Notes: generated by a model not told the origin, from the letters alone. A DNA stretch of 64,000 nt from Acanthosepion lycidas (GCA_963932145.1 OZ010574.1:59210252-59274251), one strand, 5' to 3'. Positions 1 through 11,737 are shown, counted from the stretch's first letter. A program made the numbers and translations.

Positions 1-69
1 GTTTTGTGCAAAACCCACCACACTTTTTGAAGGGCCAAATACAGAGACCTGGTGCACTATGTGCCACAA

Positions 70-307
70 GGTTCCCAAAACCAACCTCCACAGGTTTTGA
101 ATTCAGAGTTGTCCTTCTCCTAGACCAGTTCCCATCCAAGGTGATTGAACCCAATCTGTCCTGCTATCTATCCATAGCTGGAGTGAGAAGGAGAGGATTA
201 ATACCTTTCCCAAGGGTATTAGCATATAAGTGAATGTAATAGATTCGACTGGAATTTGAACTCACCTCTCTGATTCCTCAATCCAATCTGCTATCCACTA
301 CTCCATA
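70..307 (-). repeat. tRNA-type SINE copy (tail plus tRNA-like head)
   Basis: The copy shares its layout with those at 6360-6672 and 22322-22637: a TAGACCAGTTCCCATCCAAG-type body, then a CCTTTCCCAAGGGTATTAGC segment, then on the minus strand a tRNA-like head with GGATAGC..A-box and GAATTCCA..B-box-like sequences. The tail is incomplete. Confidence 0.75.
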
Positions 308-1139
308 TTATATACATATATATCAATTCTACAGTTTCTTAAAGAAATCAACTGTATTCCAAAAGAATGACTTCAATAAAACTACAACATAAAACCACAT
401 CCCTGCCTCTAGTAATTGTGTCTATGCAAACATGTATATACACAAAAGCTGAGCATCATCTACCATGTATTCAGTTGTGAAAGCAGAATAAAATATCATA
501 TTATTACTTCAACGCTTCCTAGGAAATTAAATTTTGGCATTAAATGACCCATAAGGAGTTGATATGCTATTAAACAAACCACCAACAACAAAGCTGTCTT
601 CTCTTAGTAGATACATTTGGGATAAAGTATTGAATGCTTAAATGATCAGTGCCCATCTCTTTGTATCTGTACTTGTAAATGCATAGGGCATAGCTGAGGA
701 AAAAATTAAATATTCTAGGGATCTCATTTCCTCCTTGTCATACTCCAGATAAAGTTTGGAATTTTTCTGAATTGGGGTCCTCACCAGATATATTTTAAGC
801 CTAAAATAAGACTTGAACCCATAGGATCCGTTAAAAATTACCTGATGTTAATACAGACATTCTTACACTTAAATCTAGGGTCAAGGAATTGAAGAAAGGG
901 AGTGGTCTCATAGATGACAATGTCATGGGGATAAAAAAAGGTCACCGAGTAAACAGTTTGATGACCTGTTAAGCGTCAACTAATGGTGAGTGTCACAGAT
1001 TCTTGAAGATGATAAACTGTATGAACCTCTTGTCACAAAGATAAATATTTATACTTCACTCAGAGACAATGAGTCACTACTTTGACACAAGATCTGGTAT
1101 TTAGTCCACATTGTTATATTTTTAGTAAATCTGTTGGTC

Positions 1140-1425
1140 GAACTGATTCAAGACTTGGGTGGGGGATGCCTCAGATTTCTCAAGATATTTTTATTAAAAA
1201 TATTTATATGTACACCTAAAGTCTTTTGCTTAAAAATTATTTTAGATGGATATTCATATTCAAGTAAATGCTCTGCATATTTAATTACATTTACTGACCT
1301 GAATATTAGAGAAATCTTGTCAACAAAATATGCGTCCTCTGGCACGATTTGAACCTACATCCCTTATAGGGAACTGTCATTAGATATGACATGCTTAACT
1401 GTTTGACCATGTAGGACTTTTGGTT
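1140..1425 (-). repeat. tRNA-derived SINE, minus copy of an inverted pair
   Basis: The minus strand reads a tRNA-like head (CCTACATGGTCAAACAGTTA, then a B box like GGTTCAAATC) near 1340-1425, followed by a tail with the sequence CAGGTCAGTAAATGTAATTA. The plus-strand partner at 1470-1660 is the same family. Confidence 0.75.
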
Positions 1426-1469
1426 AAACATAGCCTGAAATAGTGCTTTTGAACTCACATTTGTTTAAT

Positions 1470-1660
1470 CGGAAGTCCTACGTGGCAGAATGGTTAAGCA
1501 CATCAGATTTAATGACAGTTCCTCATAAGGGATGCAGGTTCAAATCCTGCCAAAGGATGCATATTTTCTGACAAGATTTCTCAAATATTCAGGCTGGTAA
1601 ATGTAATTAAATAAACAGAGCATTTACTCAAATATGAGTATCTAAAATAACGTTTAAGCA
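1470..1660 (+). repeat. tRNA-derived SINE, plus copy of an inverted pair
   Basis: The head reads GTCCTACGTGGCAGAATGGT (tRNA A-box-like) and then GGTTCAAATCC (B box) about 65 nt later. The tail has GGCTGGTAAATGTAATTAAA. No acceptor stem pairs well, so it is a retroposon rather than a tRNA gene. Confidence 0.78.
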
Positions 1661-1691
1661 AAACAATTTATGTTGGAGTTAATCCATTTCA

Positions 1692-1693
<2 letters not shown>

Positions 1694-1730
<37 letters not shown>
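1694..1730. repeat. (TA)n microsatellite
   Basis: Uninterrupted TA repeat just after the inverted SINE pair. Confidence 0.95.
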
Positions 1731-1732
<2 letters not shown>

Positions 1733-2743
1733 TTATGTGCATCATTAAGGACTTTCATTCATTTATTAGAAATGGAAAATGTGATTAAAATTCTGTATGA
1801 AGGAATTTGTGACATTTTAAATTTCATTAAAAATGACTGACAAGGTATTGCAGTTATGTTATTTATTTCATTTTTTATGTTTTTATAATTTTCTTCTTTT
1901 CTGGATGTAAATTATGTAGAAATTGTCCAAATGCTTTGTATGTCTGAGCGCTTTTGGCTATACTTTTAGCCATTATCAAGGATGATTTTATTTTTAAATG
2001 TTTAGAAAATAAAACATTGTGTTCTTATAATTTTTACTTTTAACTGAATGTATGGATTATTTTATCTACTTAGAAATGTACCTTCTCAGTTGTTTTTAAT
2101 GAAACTTCTATAAAAGAGGCATTGCACAATTTTATATATAATTCCCAAGAGGATAGAATCCAGGCAGAACTCAATGTCCAGGACAGAGTAAGAATATAAT
2201 AAAAAGGCTCAAACACTAATATTCCATGGTTGTAATTTATTACATTGGAATCGTAATCATGATCCAATTCATCAGACATACAAATTCAAAAATATATATA
2301 TCTCAGTGGACACTGAGGTCAACACTTCACAGTGACAGTCTGTTTCATGCTTGAATGCAATATTCAGACCATCTCTATCTTACGTTCTATTTCTGATACT
2401 GAACACTTACCTATAAATATAGCATATATTAAAACCATCTTTTTATCATTATTTTATGTGTGAACAAAGGTATATTTTGGTAACAAGTCTTTCATCCAAA
2501 CAAGTTTCATGAAATAGAACCGACAAAGTCTGTTTAATTCTTTTTTTTTTTATTGTATTTTTTGAATAAGTTGATGTCTATTGCGATCAAAATTTTTCAA
2601 ATATCAGTTGTTTGCAAGAACCAATGTAGTGTATGTATGACAAGCAAAATTCCTTTATCTATATCCTGGTATTCTTTAGAAAACAAAGTTTGCAACAGTG
2701 ACATTGTGTGTACTGGTTATTAGGAACAAAGTGGACCAGAATA

Positions 2744-2744
2744 T

Positions 2745-2777
<33 letters not shown>

Positions 2778-2792
2778 GTGTGTGTGTGTGTG
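2744..2792. repeat. (TA)n(TG)n microsatellite
   Basis: A TA run passes through TATG units into a TG run. Confidence 0.95.
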
Positions 2793-2948
2793 TACACAAA
2801 TGTATCATATACACTTCAAGATACTGTTTTCTGTGGTGAATGACAGTTTATCTGAAAATTTTGATTCCAATACACAACACCTTATTGGAAAATTAACATA
2901 AAAAATTAGGCAGACTTTATCAGTTCTATTTAACCAAACTTGTTTGAA

Positions 2949-2951
<3 letters not shown>

Positions 2952-2990
<39 letters not shown>
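2952..2990. repeat. (TA)n microsatellite
   Basis: Uninterrupted TA repeat immediately upstream of the Penelope-like relic. Confidence 0.95.
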
Positions 2991-2994
<4 letters not shown>

Positions 2995-3039
2995 TATATG
3001 ATATTGATATACTTATAATGGACACCAACGTCTACATTG

Positions 3040-3340
3040 AAAATTAGAATCCTTCCTAAATAATGACAACACCTACACTAAAACCAATGAACAAACTATA
3101 AACACTGACGTGGATAGATTCAACAAAACAATAAGGAAACTGTTAAAAACAGAAATAAGTATTGGTGTAGATTATTAGAGTCCCCACCCCACTATACCCA
3201 AACTATATGGCTTATCCAAGACACAAAGCCAACATACCCATCCGACCCATTGTGTCGAGAATTAATAGTGCACACCACAAGTTAGCTAGATCCATCACAA
3301 ATATCCTAACTCCATAACCAGTCACCATCGGCATAACATG
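3040..3340 (+). pseudogene. Penelope-like element reverse transcriptase relic
   Basis: Read in shifting plus frames, the stretch gives PKLYGLSKTQ and then IPIRPIVSRINSAHHKLARS. These match the PKLYGLPKIHK...IPLRPIVSxxxS motif of Penelope-like and related reverse transcriptases. There are internal stops and at least one frameshift. No GIY-YIG endonuclease part is visible. It lies between two (TA)n tracts. Confidence 0.7.
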
Positions 3341-3364
3341 CATCAAAACTTTCGGGTGACTTAC

Positions 3365-3368
<4 letters not shown>

Positions 3369-3410
<42 letters not shown>
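3369..3410. repeat. (TA)n microsatellite
   Basis: Uninterrupted TA repeat downstream of the Penelope-like relic. Confidence 0.95.
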
Positions 3411-3412
<2 letters not shown>

Positions 3413-3684
3413 TCAAAATATGTGTGTGTATGATCGGATGTTTATTCGTTTCCAGTTTTCATCCGATTTCAATGAAATTTTTTTTGTTTGATAGACAATT
3501 TTTCAGTGCTGGTTTTGAGTCCAAATTGTTGGCGACAATGGCTCTCTACTACTTCCTGTCCATCATAACTCTCAGCAACGTTTTACTATTTACTGTTCTT
3601 GGATATTTATCTTTCATAAAAACTTTAATAAAAATAAATAGTTTAAATTATTTCAATAATATTATCTACTTCTATAATTCTCAA

Positions 3685-3686
3685 AA

Positions 3687-3721
<35 letters not shown>
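3685..3721. repeat. (TG)n microsatellite
   Basis: Near-pure TG repeat. The 5' flanks of this tract and of the stretch at 3411-3480 both read TCTCAAAATGTGT.GTGTG, followed by CATGATTGGATG-like sequence, suggesting a direct duplication about 260 bp apart. Confidence 0.9.
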
Positions 3722-4496
3722 ATGATTGGATGTTGTTTATGCATTTCCACAGTTTTCATCCAAACATTTCTGTGTATGAGGCTGATAATGATGATCAAAG
3801 GACTTAATGGCTGAGGAGAAATGCCTCTTCAACTACTGCATGAGACTAAAACAAGATTGAGAATACAAAAATGGCCCTTTTCAGGGCCACCCCCCCATTC
3901 AAATTGTTAACCCCTCATTTAGGGATGTGCCTCAGTTGCACCCAATTGTTGTTACTAATATTGATTTTCAGGTGGACTGACTAAACTTAAACTAATTGAA
4001 TGGCAAAAATTCCCAGTAATGAAAGACTGTGTTGAAGATGGGTTATACTGCTATTATATGAATAAAAAGACAAGAGGAAAAACTATTCTTGGCTGATAGG
4101 TTTCATCCTCTGAGCAACTTTATCAAGGCAAATGTAAGGATTTATTTTGCTGTATGTGTTTATATACAAGAGCAAGGATGTCATTGGTTTATCAATGCTT
4201 TTAAATTTGAGAATGTTCATGAATATCCATCAGGTGGTTGAAACATGTGAGGACACAAACTGCCATAATTCAATGTCTGTAAGACAAACCTGAGCAAGTA
4301 ATATTTTTTTTTTTAATAAATGAATATGGTTTTTAATAAAGAAAAAATATTCCTTGAATATTATTTGCTCAGCTTCATCTTACCATGCACTTTCTCAGTT
4401 TCACTTTTTAGGATTGTTTTTTTTATGTTTGGGTTTTTTCCAATGAATCAGTTTGAAGAAGTGTTAGATGAAGAAAAAAATGCTCTCCATTTTTTA

Positions 4497-4498
<2 letters not shown>

Positions 4499-4548
<50 letters not shown>
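4499..4548. repeat. (TA)n microsatellite
   Basis: Uninterrupted TA repeat about 110 bp from the end of mariner copy A. Confidence 0.95.
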
Positions 4549-4551
<3 letters not shown>

Positions 4552-4656
4552 ATTAATGTGGGTAAAGTTTGTCACTTAGCTGATTGATATTACCTACACC
4601 ATCCTGACTCCAGAATTTCATAGACAGACTTGTCCGTCCACTCTTCAGTGGGTATT

Positions 4657-5447
4657 GGTGTGATGGATAAATTGTCATATAAATTATGCAAAAATGAAAA
4701 TAACACTGACATCTCATTTTAACAGATATATTTACCAAAGATATCTTGAAATACTAAAGAGTAAATTTATTCAATAAAATCGCCATTGGCTTCAACCACA
4801 GCCTCCAGATGATTCCAGAATCTCATGCAACTCTTCTGGTTGGTCTCCATAATTCTTGCTTTCAGTTCATATTTGGTGTTACAAGGAGTTTTGTTGGTTT
4901 CTCACTTAACTATGCTCCACACATAATAATCAAGGAGGTTACAATCTGAGGATTTCGGTGGCCAGAAATTGTCTGACAGCCATAGTGCTACTGCCAGACA
5001 CAGGGTCTTCCAGCAGCCACCCTCTTGACCCAGGGCAGCACTACCTCCTCAAGACATTTGATGTAGGCCTCTATGTTGAGTCTGAGGCCCTGTGAGAAGA
5101 TGAATGGAGGCATAATGTTGCCATCACTAGTAATCAATCCAAACACCTTTGTAATCACCATTAGGCTCATTCAACTCTTTCTGAATACTCTGCACTGCCT
5201 TCAGATTGGCACCTGAACACTCTGAAATGTTCATAATGGAGCTTTCAACACGAATGTCATGCAGTGCAGCAAGCCATTTAAAATTTCCAGCAGAGTGAAT
5301 TATGGAATGGTGCTGCTTTTTTTTTTTTTTCACAGATTGTGCCCAACTGACCCTACTATACTGTTCAGTCGACAAAATCAAAAACAACAATGCGCATGAG
5401 TGAAATTAGAAAATATCAAATTGCGACAATTTACCCATCGCACCCTG
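4657..5447 (-). mobile_element. Mariner-family element, internally deleted (copy A)
   Basis: The element is bounded by imperfect inverted ends (TGATGGATAAATTGTC on the left, GCGACAATTTACCCATCGCA on the right). On the minus strand it encodes an N-terminal helix-turn-helix part (NISECSGANLKAVQSIQKEL) and then a catalytic-core part (FGLITSDGNIMPPFIF, EEVVLPWVKRVAAGRP). The two are joined directly at NGDYKG/VFGL, so the middle third of the transposase is missing. Length about 790 bp against about 1.3 kb for intact mariners. Not autonomous. Confidence 0.85.
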
Positions 5448-5932
5448 TGTGTGTGTCTTGCATGAGCACAGACAGGATTGTATGATTTAATACCTCTAAA
5501 ACAAAGTTAGCAACGTTTCATCACCACCAAGCAGACCCCAGATTTGCTCCAATCCAGATGAGCGGTTATACTTTTGAAGATCTCCTCACCTTGAATGCCC
5601 ATTATGTCTAAAGTTCACTCCAGAACTTAAATGGAATTCATTTCTTCATGCCATCACTATAGATCCTTTGAAGTATGATCAGTTCCTTGCATCGTCCCAA
5701 AAAATACCTAACTTCTACTGCCATGCTCTGTCTTTACAAGAGTCAGATCAGGTCAAGAATGCAATATTGCTGCCACATATGGCCTGATACAGCCCAGCAC
5801 ACACAGTCCAGAGTTTAAAAAAGTGATTGTATGGTCTTGTGGATGAAGAATTATTTTCTGTGGAACAGATTCCCAAGAGGATGTTTCTCCCTGTGAAAAA
5901 AAAAAAGAAAAAAGAAGCACCATTCCATAATG

Positions 5933-6000
5933 CTTAGGCGATCATGTATCTTTCGATACATGACTGATGAGGCAGATTTTCTCCACAGTAGGTTGCTACA
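5933..6000 (-). repeat. SINE tail fragment
   Basis: The sequence GGCGATCATGTATCTTTCGA, followed by TACATGACTGATGAGGCAGA, matches the tail of the SINE family at 6360-6672. Confidence 0.75.
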
Positions 6001-6359
6001 ATCTTAACCAATTCAAGTCTAGAGTTAACCATTATCTTATCCTCCTATCCATATAAAATACCCCCTTAACTTCTTTGAGTGGCTCCTGGACCTTGTACAG
6101 GGTGAATCTTGCTGTAAGAAAAAAAAGAAAAAGTACCATGCAAACTTTATTCCCCAGATGGTCATAGTACTAGTGCTCCCTGCATTATGTGATCGTAAAG
6201 ATAAAGCAGTTTTGGTGAACTGTAATAACATCAGATTTTAAATTTCTCTCATCGTTTTTTTTTTGATTTACTTGTTTCATACCCTGTCATTCCATACACA
6301 GTCAAGATGTTCAAATTTCAAATTTAAATTGTTTTTCCATTTAAAATACTGCATTTATT

Positions 6360-6672
6360 AGAAAATGTCAGTCAGTCAGTCAGTTATATGCCATGCATGA
6401 TACACACTTAGGCGATCATGTATCTTTCAATACATGACTGACGAGGCAGATTTTTCCCACAGTAGGTTGCCATTTCTTTCTGCAGTAGACCAGGTACCAT
6501 CCAGGGCTATAGAACCAGATCTGTCCTACTATTTACTCATAGCTAGGTGGAGAAGAAGAGGATTCACACCTTTTCCAAGGGTATAAGCATGCAAGTGAAT
6601 ATAATGGATTTGACTGGAATTCTAACTCGGCTCTCTGATTCCTCAATCTGAGCCGCTATCCATTACTCCCCA
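6360..6672 (-). repeat. tRNA-type SINE, nearly full length
   Basis: On the minus strand the order is a tRNA-like head (GGAGTAATGGATAGCGGCTC, B-box-like GAGTTAGAATTCCAG), a body with the poly-pyrimidine segment CTTCTTCTCC, the AGACCAG...TGCAGAAAGAAATGGCAACC segment, and a tail with a small self-complementary CATGTATCTTTCAATACATG hairpin and a CAGT short tandem repeat at the 3' end. The best copies of the family here are this one, 22322-22637 and 13806-14100. Confidence 0.85.
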
Positions 6673-8099
6673 GACAGAAAGGGTAATTAGCAACATAGAT
6701 ATCAAACAAAATTTCTTTCAAATTATGCATGTATATATTTATGAGCTAGTATGTAAATTTTAATTCAATGACAGACCTATAAATAAGTCCACAAAATTTT
6801 TAAAAATAATTCTATTATTAAATAATTTCTGGAAAGTTAAATAAAATTTTATAATTAACTGATTACTGTAATTCTCCATCTATAATATGCATTTTTTTTT
6901 TAAATAATAAGCAAAATCAGCAGTGCATATTATGCCCAGTTAAAAAAATAAAACCCCAAAAACTTTAAAAAATTGCCATAAAATAAAATAAGAATTATCA
7001 TAAACTAAATTAGAATAATATTATTCTATGTTTAAAACCATTTTCTTTAAATAAGAGTAGGAAATGCTAGCTGTAATGAAATTGGAGAAGTTCAATTTAT
7101 AGGGTTTGATTACCAAACAAGGGGTGCGTATTATGCATGAGTAGAAGCATTTTCCCACAATTTCAGCACAGTTTTAGGTGTGTGTATTATGGATGAAGGC
7201 GTATTATACATGGGGAATTATAGTATTTTAGGTTTAAAAAAAAAAAAAATTAACATTTTTTTTTCTTGTCGCCTACTTCATAATTTCTGCCACAGGATAG
7301 GTGATGTCTAGACTGAGTGGGAGGGCAATGTATACATTTCATTATCTTACTTCAAAATCAGTCAAATTGTTTGCATCTGTATGTGTGTGCTTTTGTACCC
7401 GTTAAAGGGCAAACAGTATGTGATGGACAGAGAATCTTTTATCATACTTTTATAATATAGATTGCATATACAGTGCAAGAATAAATCTATCATTATTACA
7501 TAAGCAGCATATGGAGAAAGAAGCTGTTACCCATTAAATAATACATTAAACGGTAATTTATTTTAAATAAAATAAACTCCCATCGAGAAAAGCATTAAAT
7601 ATCGATTAATCTCAGAATGTCTAGATCTACGATGAGTGTTACAGCTGAAATGTTCACCTTCTACCTTAGCCTCTTTTCTCACGAAGGTAATTAGATGAAA
7701 TAATACTCTTACCTGAAATGTACTTTGGGATAAATTTTAATGATTTTACTGATGATAAAACCAGCACAAATGAATTCCTATTTTGTGTTAAGCCTCCCAA
7801 ATTTTTTTTCCTATATGTTATTCATTTGCCTAAAATTTAACTGGGGGCAAGGAATGGTGGGATAATTTTAACACCTCCAAAATGAAACTGCTCTCTATTA
7901 ATCATCTGAAAGACCAAGTTCTGCTTTCCATTAGCATGAGAGCGACTTGTGCCTTTTTGGGGTAATGTTCTCCACTGGCATTAAATAGAAAAATGATATG
8001 GAATTAATTGCTAAGTCTGCAGCTAAGAAAGAGGGTTCGCTATGTTGAGCTAGACAATTTTTCTCCCTAGAACATCTTACACATTCACAAGTCTAATAT

Positions 8100-8650
8100 T
8101 CATCTATGATTTAATAGTGTTGCCACATATGGTCTGGTGCTCCTGTGATATATTTAGAGATTCTTGATAAAATCCAAAGAATCAGCAATATTACCAGTCC
8201 TGACATGGCATCTTGTTTTCAGCCACTTTTCCACCAATGTAACATAGCTTCCCTGTGCCTTTTCTATAAATAATTTCATGGTAATTGTTCCGAAGAACTT
8301 TCCCCTATGGAACTTTGACTTTATGAATTTAAGTGCAGTACTAGATTGGCGGCCAGGTCTCATTATTTGACAGCTGAAATGGCTAGTTGCAACCGCAAAT
8401 TCTATGCTAACAGTTTCTTCTCTTGCATTTCTTGTTTGTTGAACTCCCCTTCCAGTTTCAGGCTGTCCAATCAAGTTTGATCTTCAAAAATTTAAATTCA
8501 GTGTCAATTGTTATCTTCTCTCTTCTTAATTTTTGTTCTTTTATTGTTCCCTCTGCTTAATAGTGTTTTTTTCCTCATATTCTCTAACACTGAGTAACCC
8601 CTTGTATCTTAATGGCTTTATTGCCTTGCTTTGGGTGACACCTTTATACA
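8100..8650 (+). pseudogene. 5'-truncated LINE (jockey-like reverse transcriptase C-terminus)
   Basis: Plus-strand translation in shifting frames gives the C-terminal pattern SLCLFYK-like, then FHGN, TSHLWNSLP-like and FKCNVN-like motifs, shared with the copies at 13020-13540, 32575-33110 and 46290-46625. It ends in the shared sequence TTGCCTTGCTTTGGGTGA. No reverse-transcriptase active site is present. Confidence 0.75.
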
Positions 8651-9254
8651 CTCACACACACAGAGTATATGATAAAAATATAGTTTTATGATATGCTGTA
8701 TTGTTAGGTAAAGTGCTCGATATCAGAGATAGAGTATATGTAAATGATATGTCCTGGAAAGGGATATATTTGAATGAAGTAGCTAAGTGGTTTTGGTTAC
8801 TATAACCAAATAGAATACAGTAGCAGTTATCAACTAGTATGCATCATAGTCACAGGTAAGAAGTGTAGATCAATGGCGTAGTCCAATGGGCATCGTTATA
8901 GACTTAGCTCTCAGATTAAGGCTTTGACTCACCTACACGTCTGTTGGTATTTATGACGGACACCAGCCAATCATATTCCAGTGAGAGAGAACACGCATAT
9001 TCCATTATATCAGTAAATATAAACTTGGACACTGGTGTCAACACCAAGGAGCAACAGTGTTTCAGACTTCAACGTCACCTTCAGGCCATATTGTTTCAGC
9101 TGCGTGATGATGCTCACATTTCAGTTCCTACATGCATCTTAGAGATACAACACTTTCACTTGCACATTCTTGGCTACATACGCTAGAGTATGAGTATTAT
9201 TATTGTTATTGAGAGAATGGCACACAACAATAAAGTGACACTGAGGTACAAATA

Positions 9255-10111
9255 CAGAGTCTAAATGATGCCAAAATGGAAATAACACTGACATCTCATT
9301 TTAACAGATAGTTTTGTGTAATTTTGGTAAATATATCTTAAAATACTAATGAGTAAATTTATTCAATAAAAATTGCCATTGGCTCCAACCACGGCCTCCA
9401 GACAGCTTTGGAATATTCTGCAACTCTTCTGGACGGTCTTCTTGTTTAAATTGGTGAATGCTACCATAATCGTTACCTTCAGTTCATCTTTGGTATTATA
9501 AGGAGTTTTTTGGTCTCTCGCTCAACACCCCACACATAATAATCAATGGGGTTGCAATCTGGGGAGTTAGGTAGCCAGATGCAAGGGGTGATGTGATTGC
9601 AGAAATTGTCTGACATCCATGACTTGGTTCTCCTGCTTGTGCGGCATGGTGCAGAGTCCTGTTGCCGGACATAAGGTCTTTCAGCAGCCACCCACTTGAC
9701 CCAGGGCAGCACTACCTCCTTAAGGCACTTAATTCGTGTTGTGTATGAGGCCGTCACCAACAAATTCAGGAGGTCTTTTTGTATGAGAACAATCAGAGTG
9801 AGTTTTTTGAGCTGCCGTAACTTCGTAATCACCATTAGACAAATCCAACTCTTTCTGAATCCTCTGCACTGTCCTCAGAGTGACACCCAAATACTCTGAA
9901 ATGTTCATAATATAGCTTCTGGCATGAATGCCAAGCAATTTGCATGCTGTTTCCAAACTACTGGTAGAGTGAATTGTGTCATGGTGTGCTTTTTCTTACA
10001 GATGGTGCCCAACTGACCCTACCATACTGTGCATTCAGAAAAGTGAAAAACAAATAATGCACATGTGCAAAATTAAAAATGTAAAATGGCGACAATTTAA
10101 CCATCGCACTC
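9255..10111 (-). mobile_element. Mariner-family element, internally deleted (copy B)
   Basis: The right end GCGACAATTTAACCATCGCA is the mariner inverted repeat; the left end is worn. On the minus strand one part reads GVTLRTVQRIQKEL and NGDYEVTAAQKTH. A second, frameshifted part reads EVVLPWVKWVAAERP, QQDSAPCRTS and PNSPDCNPIDYYVWG. The last two motifs carry aspartates of the catalytic region. The internal deletion lies at a different place from that in copy A. Not functional. Confidence 0.85.
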
Positions 10112-10322
10112 TAAATACAAAGTCCAATATGCTCCTAATGACAACAAGTCTGATAAGGGCATACAAGGCACATGCATCACAGCCAAATGTTTGGGATAAC
10201 CAAGTGCACTCAGACATTTTATATATAAAGATAAAAGACAATAGGAAAACTGTATTATTAGCTGACACATTTTGTCTAATTTTGGACTTTTTCAAGGCAA
10301 AAACGAAATGAATTTATGGAAA

Positions 10323-10627
10323 ACAAAATGTTAATTTTATTAATTATTAAATTATTAAAAACAGAATAACTTAACAACAAAACAAAATGTCCTTATCAAC
10401 TAGAATAATTTAAAAAATGCCATTGTATTTATATGCTAAGGACATTTTGCTTTGTTGTTAATAGTTACTTTGTTTTTAATAGACTATTAACAACAAAACA
10501 AAATGTCCTTAGCATATGAATACAATGGCATTTTTAAAATTATTCTAGTTTGCTAAGGACATTTTGTTTTGTTGTTAATAGTTATTTTGTTTTTAATAAT
10601 TTAATAATTAATAAAATAGACATTTTG
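10323..10627. repeat. 300-bp palindrome with nested inverted repeats
   Basis: The left half matches the reverse complement of the right half over about 150 bp with few differences; the centre is near 10483 (AATAGACTATTA). Each arm itself carries a short element with terminal inverted repeats AACAAAACAAAATGTCCTTA. A third copy of the outer end follows at about 10621-10662. This is the structure of a fold-back or MITE-type element. No coding sequence. Confidence 0.85.
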
Positions 10628-11088
10628 TTTTTAATTATTTAATAATTAATAAAATTGACATTTTTTTTCTGTTTTCAGCAAAATGAGAAATATAATAATG
10701 TTTCACTGCTGTTGATGTTCTTTTGTTCAAGATGTTTTTTTTTTTACCTCAGGCTTGTAAACAATGCTATTAACTGATGGCAGAAGCAATGGAAAGATGA
10801 GTTAGCTTCAAAGACACTTCTAAGATTTTCCTAATATGGTGTAAAAGATGAGACTGGACACCTTGTAGCAGACTATTTCTGTTTGGATTTTTCTTAAACA
10901 GCAAAAATTTCCCAATTCTTTCATTAATGAATGAATCAATCTTATTTTCCCCCACCACACCCAAAGTTTCTATTTAAAGTTTAAAATTGCTCTGCACAAA
11001 ATTGAATTGAATGTATAGTTTCTATATTTGTGTATGGTGTGCTTTACAGTTTTAAGTGAGAAAAAGGTCTCATGTGTCAAGAACTTAC

Positions 11089-11245
11089 CATAATACCCCA
11101 GAGCTCACCATCATCATCGCAACAGATATTGCCCGGGCAATAGAGATGGAACCAGCCTTCCTTGTTTTCTCGTATGCTAAGGATTGTTTGATGAGTGTCA
11201 CAATGGTGATCACTAGCAATCGTTTGAATGACAGTTTTCATGTGC
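11089..11245 (-). CDS. CMIP: CMIP exon 11: GWFHLYCPG..CDDDGELW block
   Basis: This 157-nt exon is the longest found: one base of the split Ser codon plus 52 full codons, ending in phase 0. It encodes HMKTVIQTIASDHHCDTHQT, ILSIRENKEGWFHLYCPGNI and CCDDDGELWGIM. Vertebrate CMIP has [20 protein letters not shown], then GKDGWFQLYSPGG and CDDDGELFASM. The acceptor is CCCATATACAG after a pyrimidine-rich stretch, and the donor is GTAAGTT. The following exons (VHILMGSCYK and the leucine-rich repeats in vertebrates) were not found in the remaining 11 kb and probably lie beyond position 1. Confidence 0.94.
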
Positions 11246-11737
11246 CTGTATATGGGAGAAAAATATTTAAGAATATATAATACTTTAAAAAATAAAAAAA
11301 AACAAAAAAAAAATAAAACCCTAACTCAAAAGCAAAGCAAAAATACAAAACGAAAACAAAGCAAAGACGAAAACAACAAAAATAAAAAGCAAAGAAAAAA
11401 AAACAAAAAGCAAAGAAAAAAAAACAAAAAGCAAAGAAAAAAAAACAAAAAGCAAAGAAAAAAAAACAAAAAGCAAAGAAAAAAAAACAAAAATAAAAAG
11501 CAAAGAAAAAAAAAACAAAAATAAAAAGCAAAAAAATGATCACAAAAATCAAAAACAAAAAAAATGTAAAACAAACAAAAAGCAAAAAAAGCAAAACAAA
11601 CTAAAAAACAATTACATTTTTGATTTAAATTATAAAAAAAATTCTTAAAAATTTAGGTTTAAAAACATTTACAAATTAAAAAGACATTTCTAAATAGATA
11701 AAATAAAGGTCAATGTTGTAAAAGATTTTATACTTAC
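11246..11737 (-). other. CMIP intron 10 (492 nt)
   Basis: A short intron mostly filled by an A-rich tandem array (see 11290-11600). Sense-strand RNA would be strongly T/U-rich. No other element is visible. Confidence 0.85.
11290..11600. repeat. A-rich 21-bp minisatellite
   Basis: The core is about five units of CAAAAAGCAAAG followed by an A run, with period 21, between 11385 and 11500, flanked by related irregular sequence. It lies wholly inside CMIP intron 10 only 40-500 bp from two exons. The open frames through it are repeat artefacts. Confidence 0.9.

Larger units (their letters stand above)
1..11088 (-). other. Intron (or 3' flank) after CMIP exon 11
   Basis: No further CMIP exon was recognised. 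The stretch holds SINE copies at 70-307, 1140-1660, 5933-6000 and 6360-6672, a Penelope-like relic at 3040-3340, mariner copies at 4657-5447 and 9255-10111, a LINE tail at 8100-8650, a palindrome at 10323-10627 and several (TA)n tracts. At 310-1130, 1735-2700, 5460-5930, 6680-8100 and 10665-11040 I see only AT-rich sequence with no recognisable element. Confidence 0.7.

Noticed and set aside
1470..1560. tRNA-Leu or tRNA-Ser gene
   Set aside because: A and B boxes are present but the acceptor stem does not pair and an identical tail follows in other copies, so it is a SINE.
3424..3807. A 127-codon plus-strand frame with hydrophobic segments
   Set aside because: It runs through a (TG)n tract and AT-rich sequence. 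There is no family motif or splice support.
7600..7780. A donor-like site (CAG|GTAAGAG at about 7713) as a further CMIP exon
   Set aside because: The upstream minus-strand translation shows none of the expected CMIP sequence after CDDDGEL in any frame.
10770..10964. A minus-strand frame ending LTHLSIASAIS as a leucine-rich-repeat exon of CMIP
   Set aside because: It stops at a TAA without a donor in frame, and the intervening conserved exons expected before the LRR region are absent.
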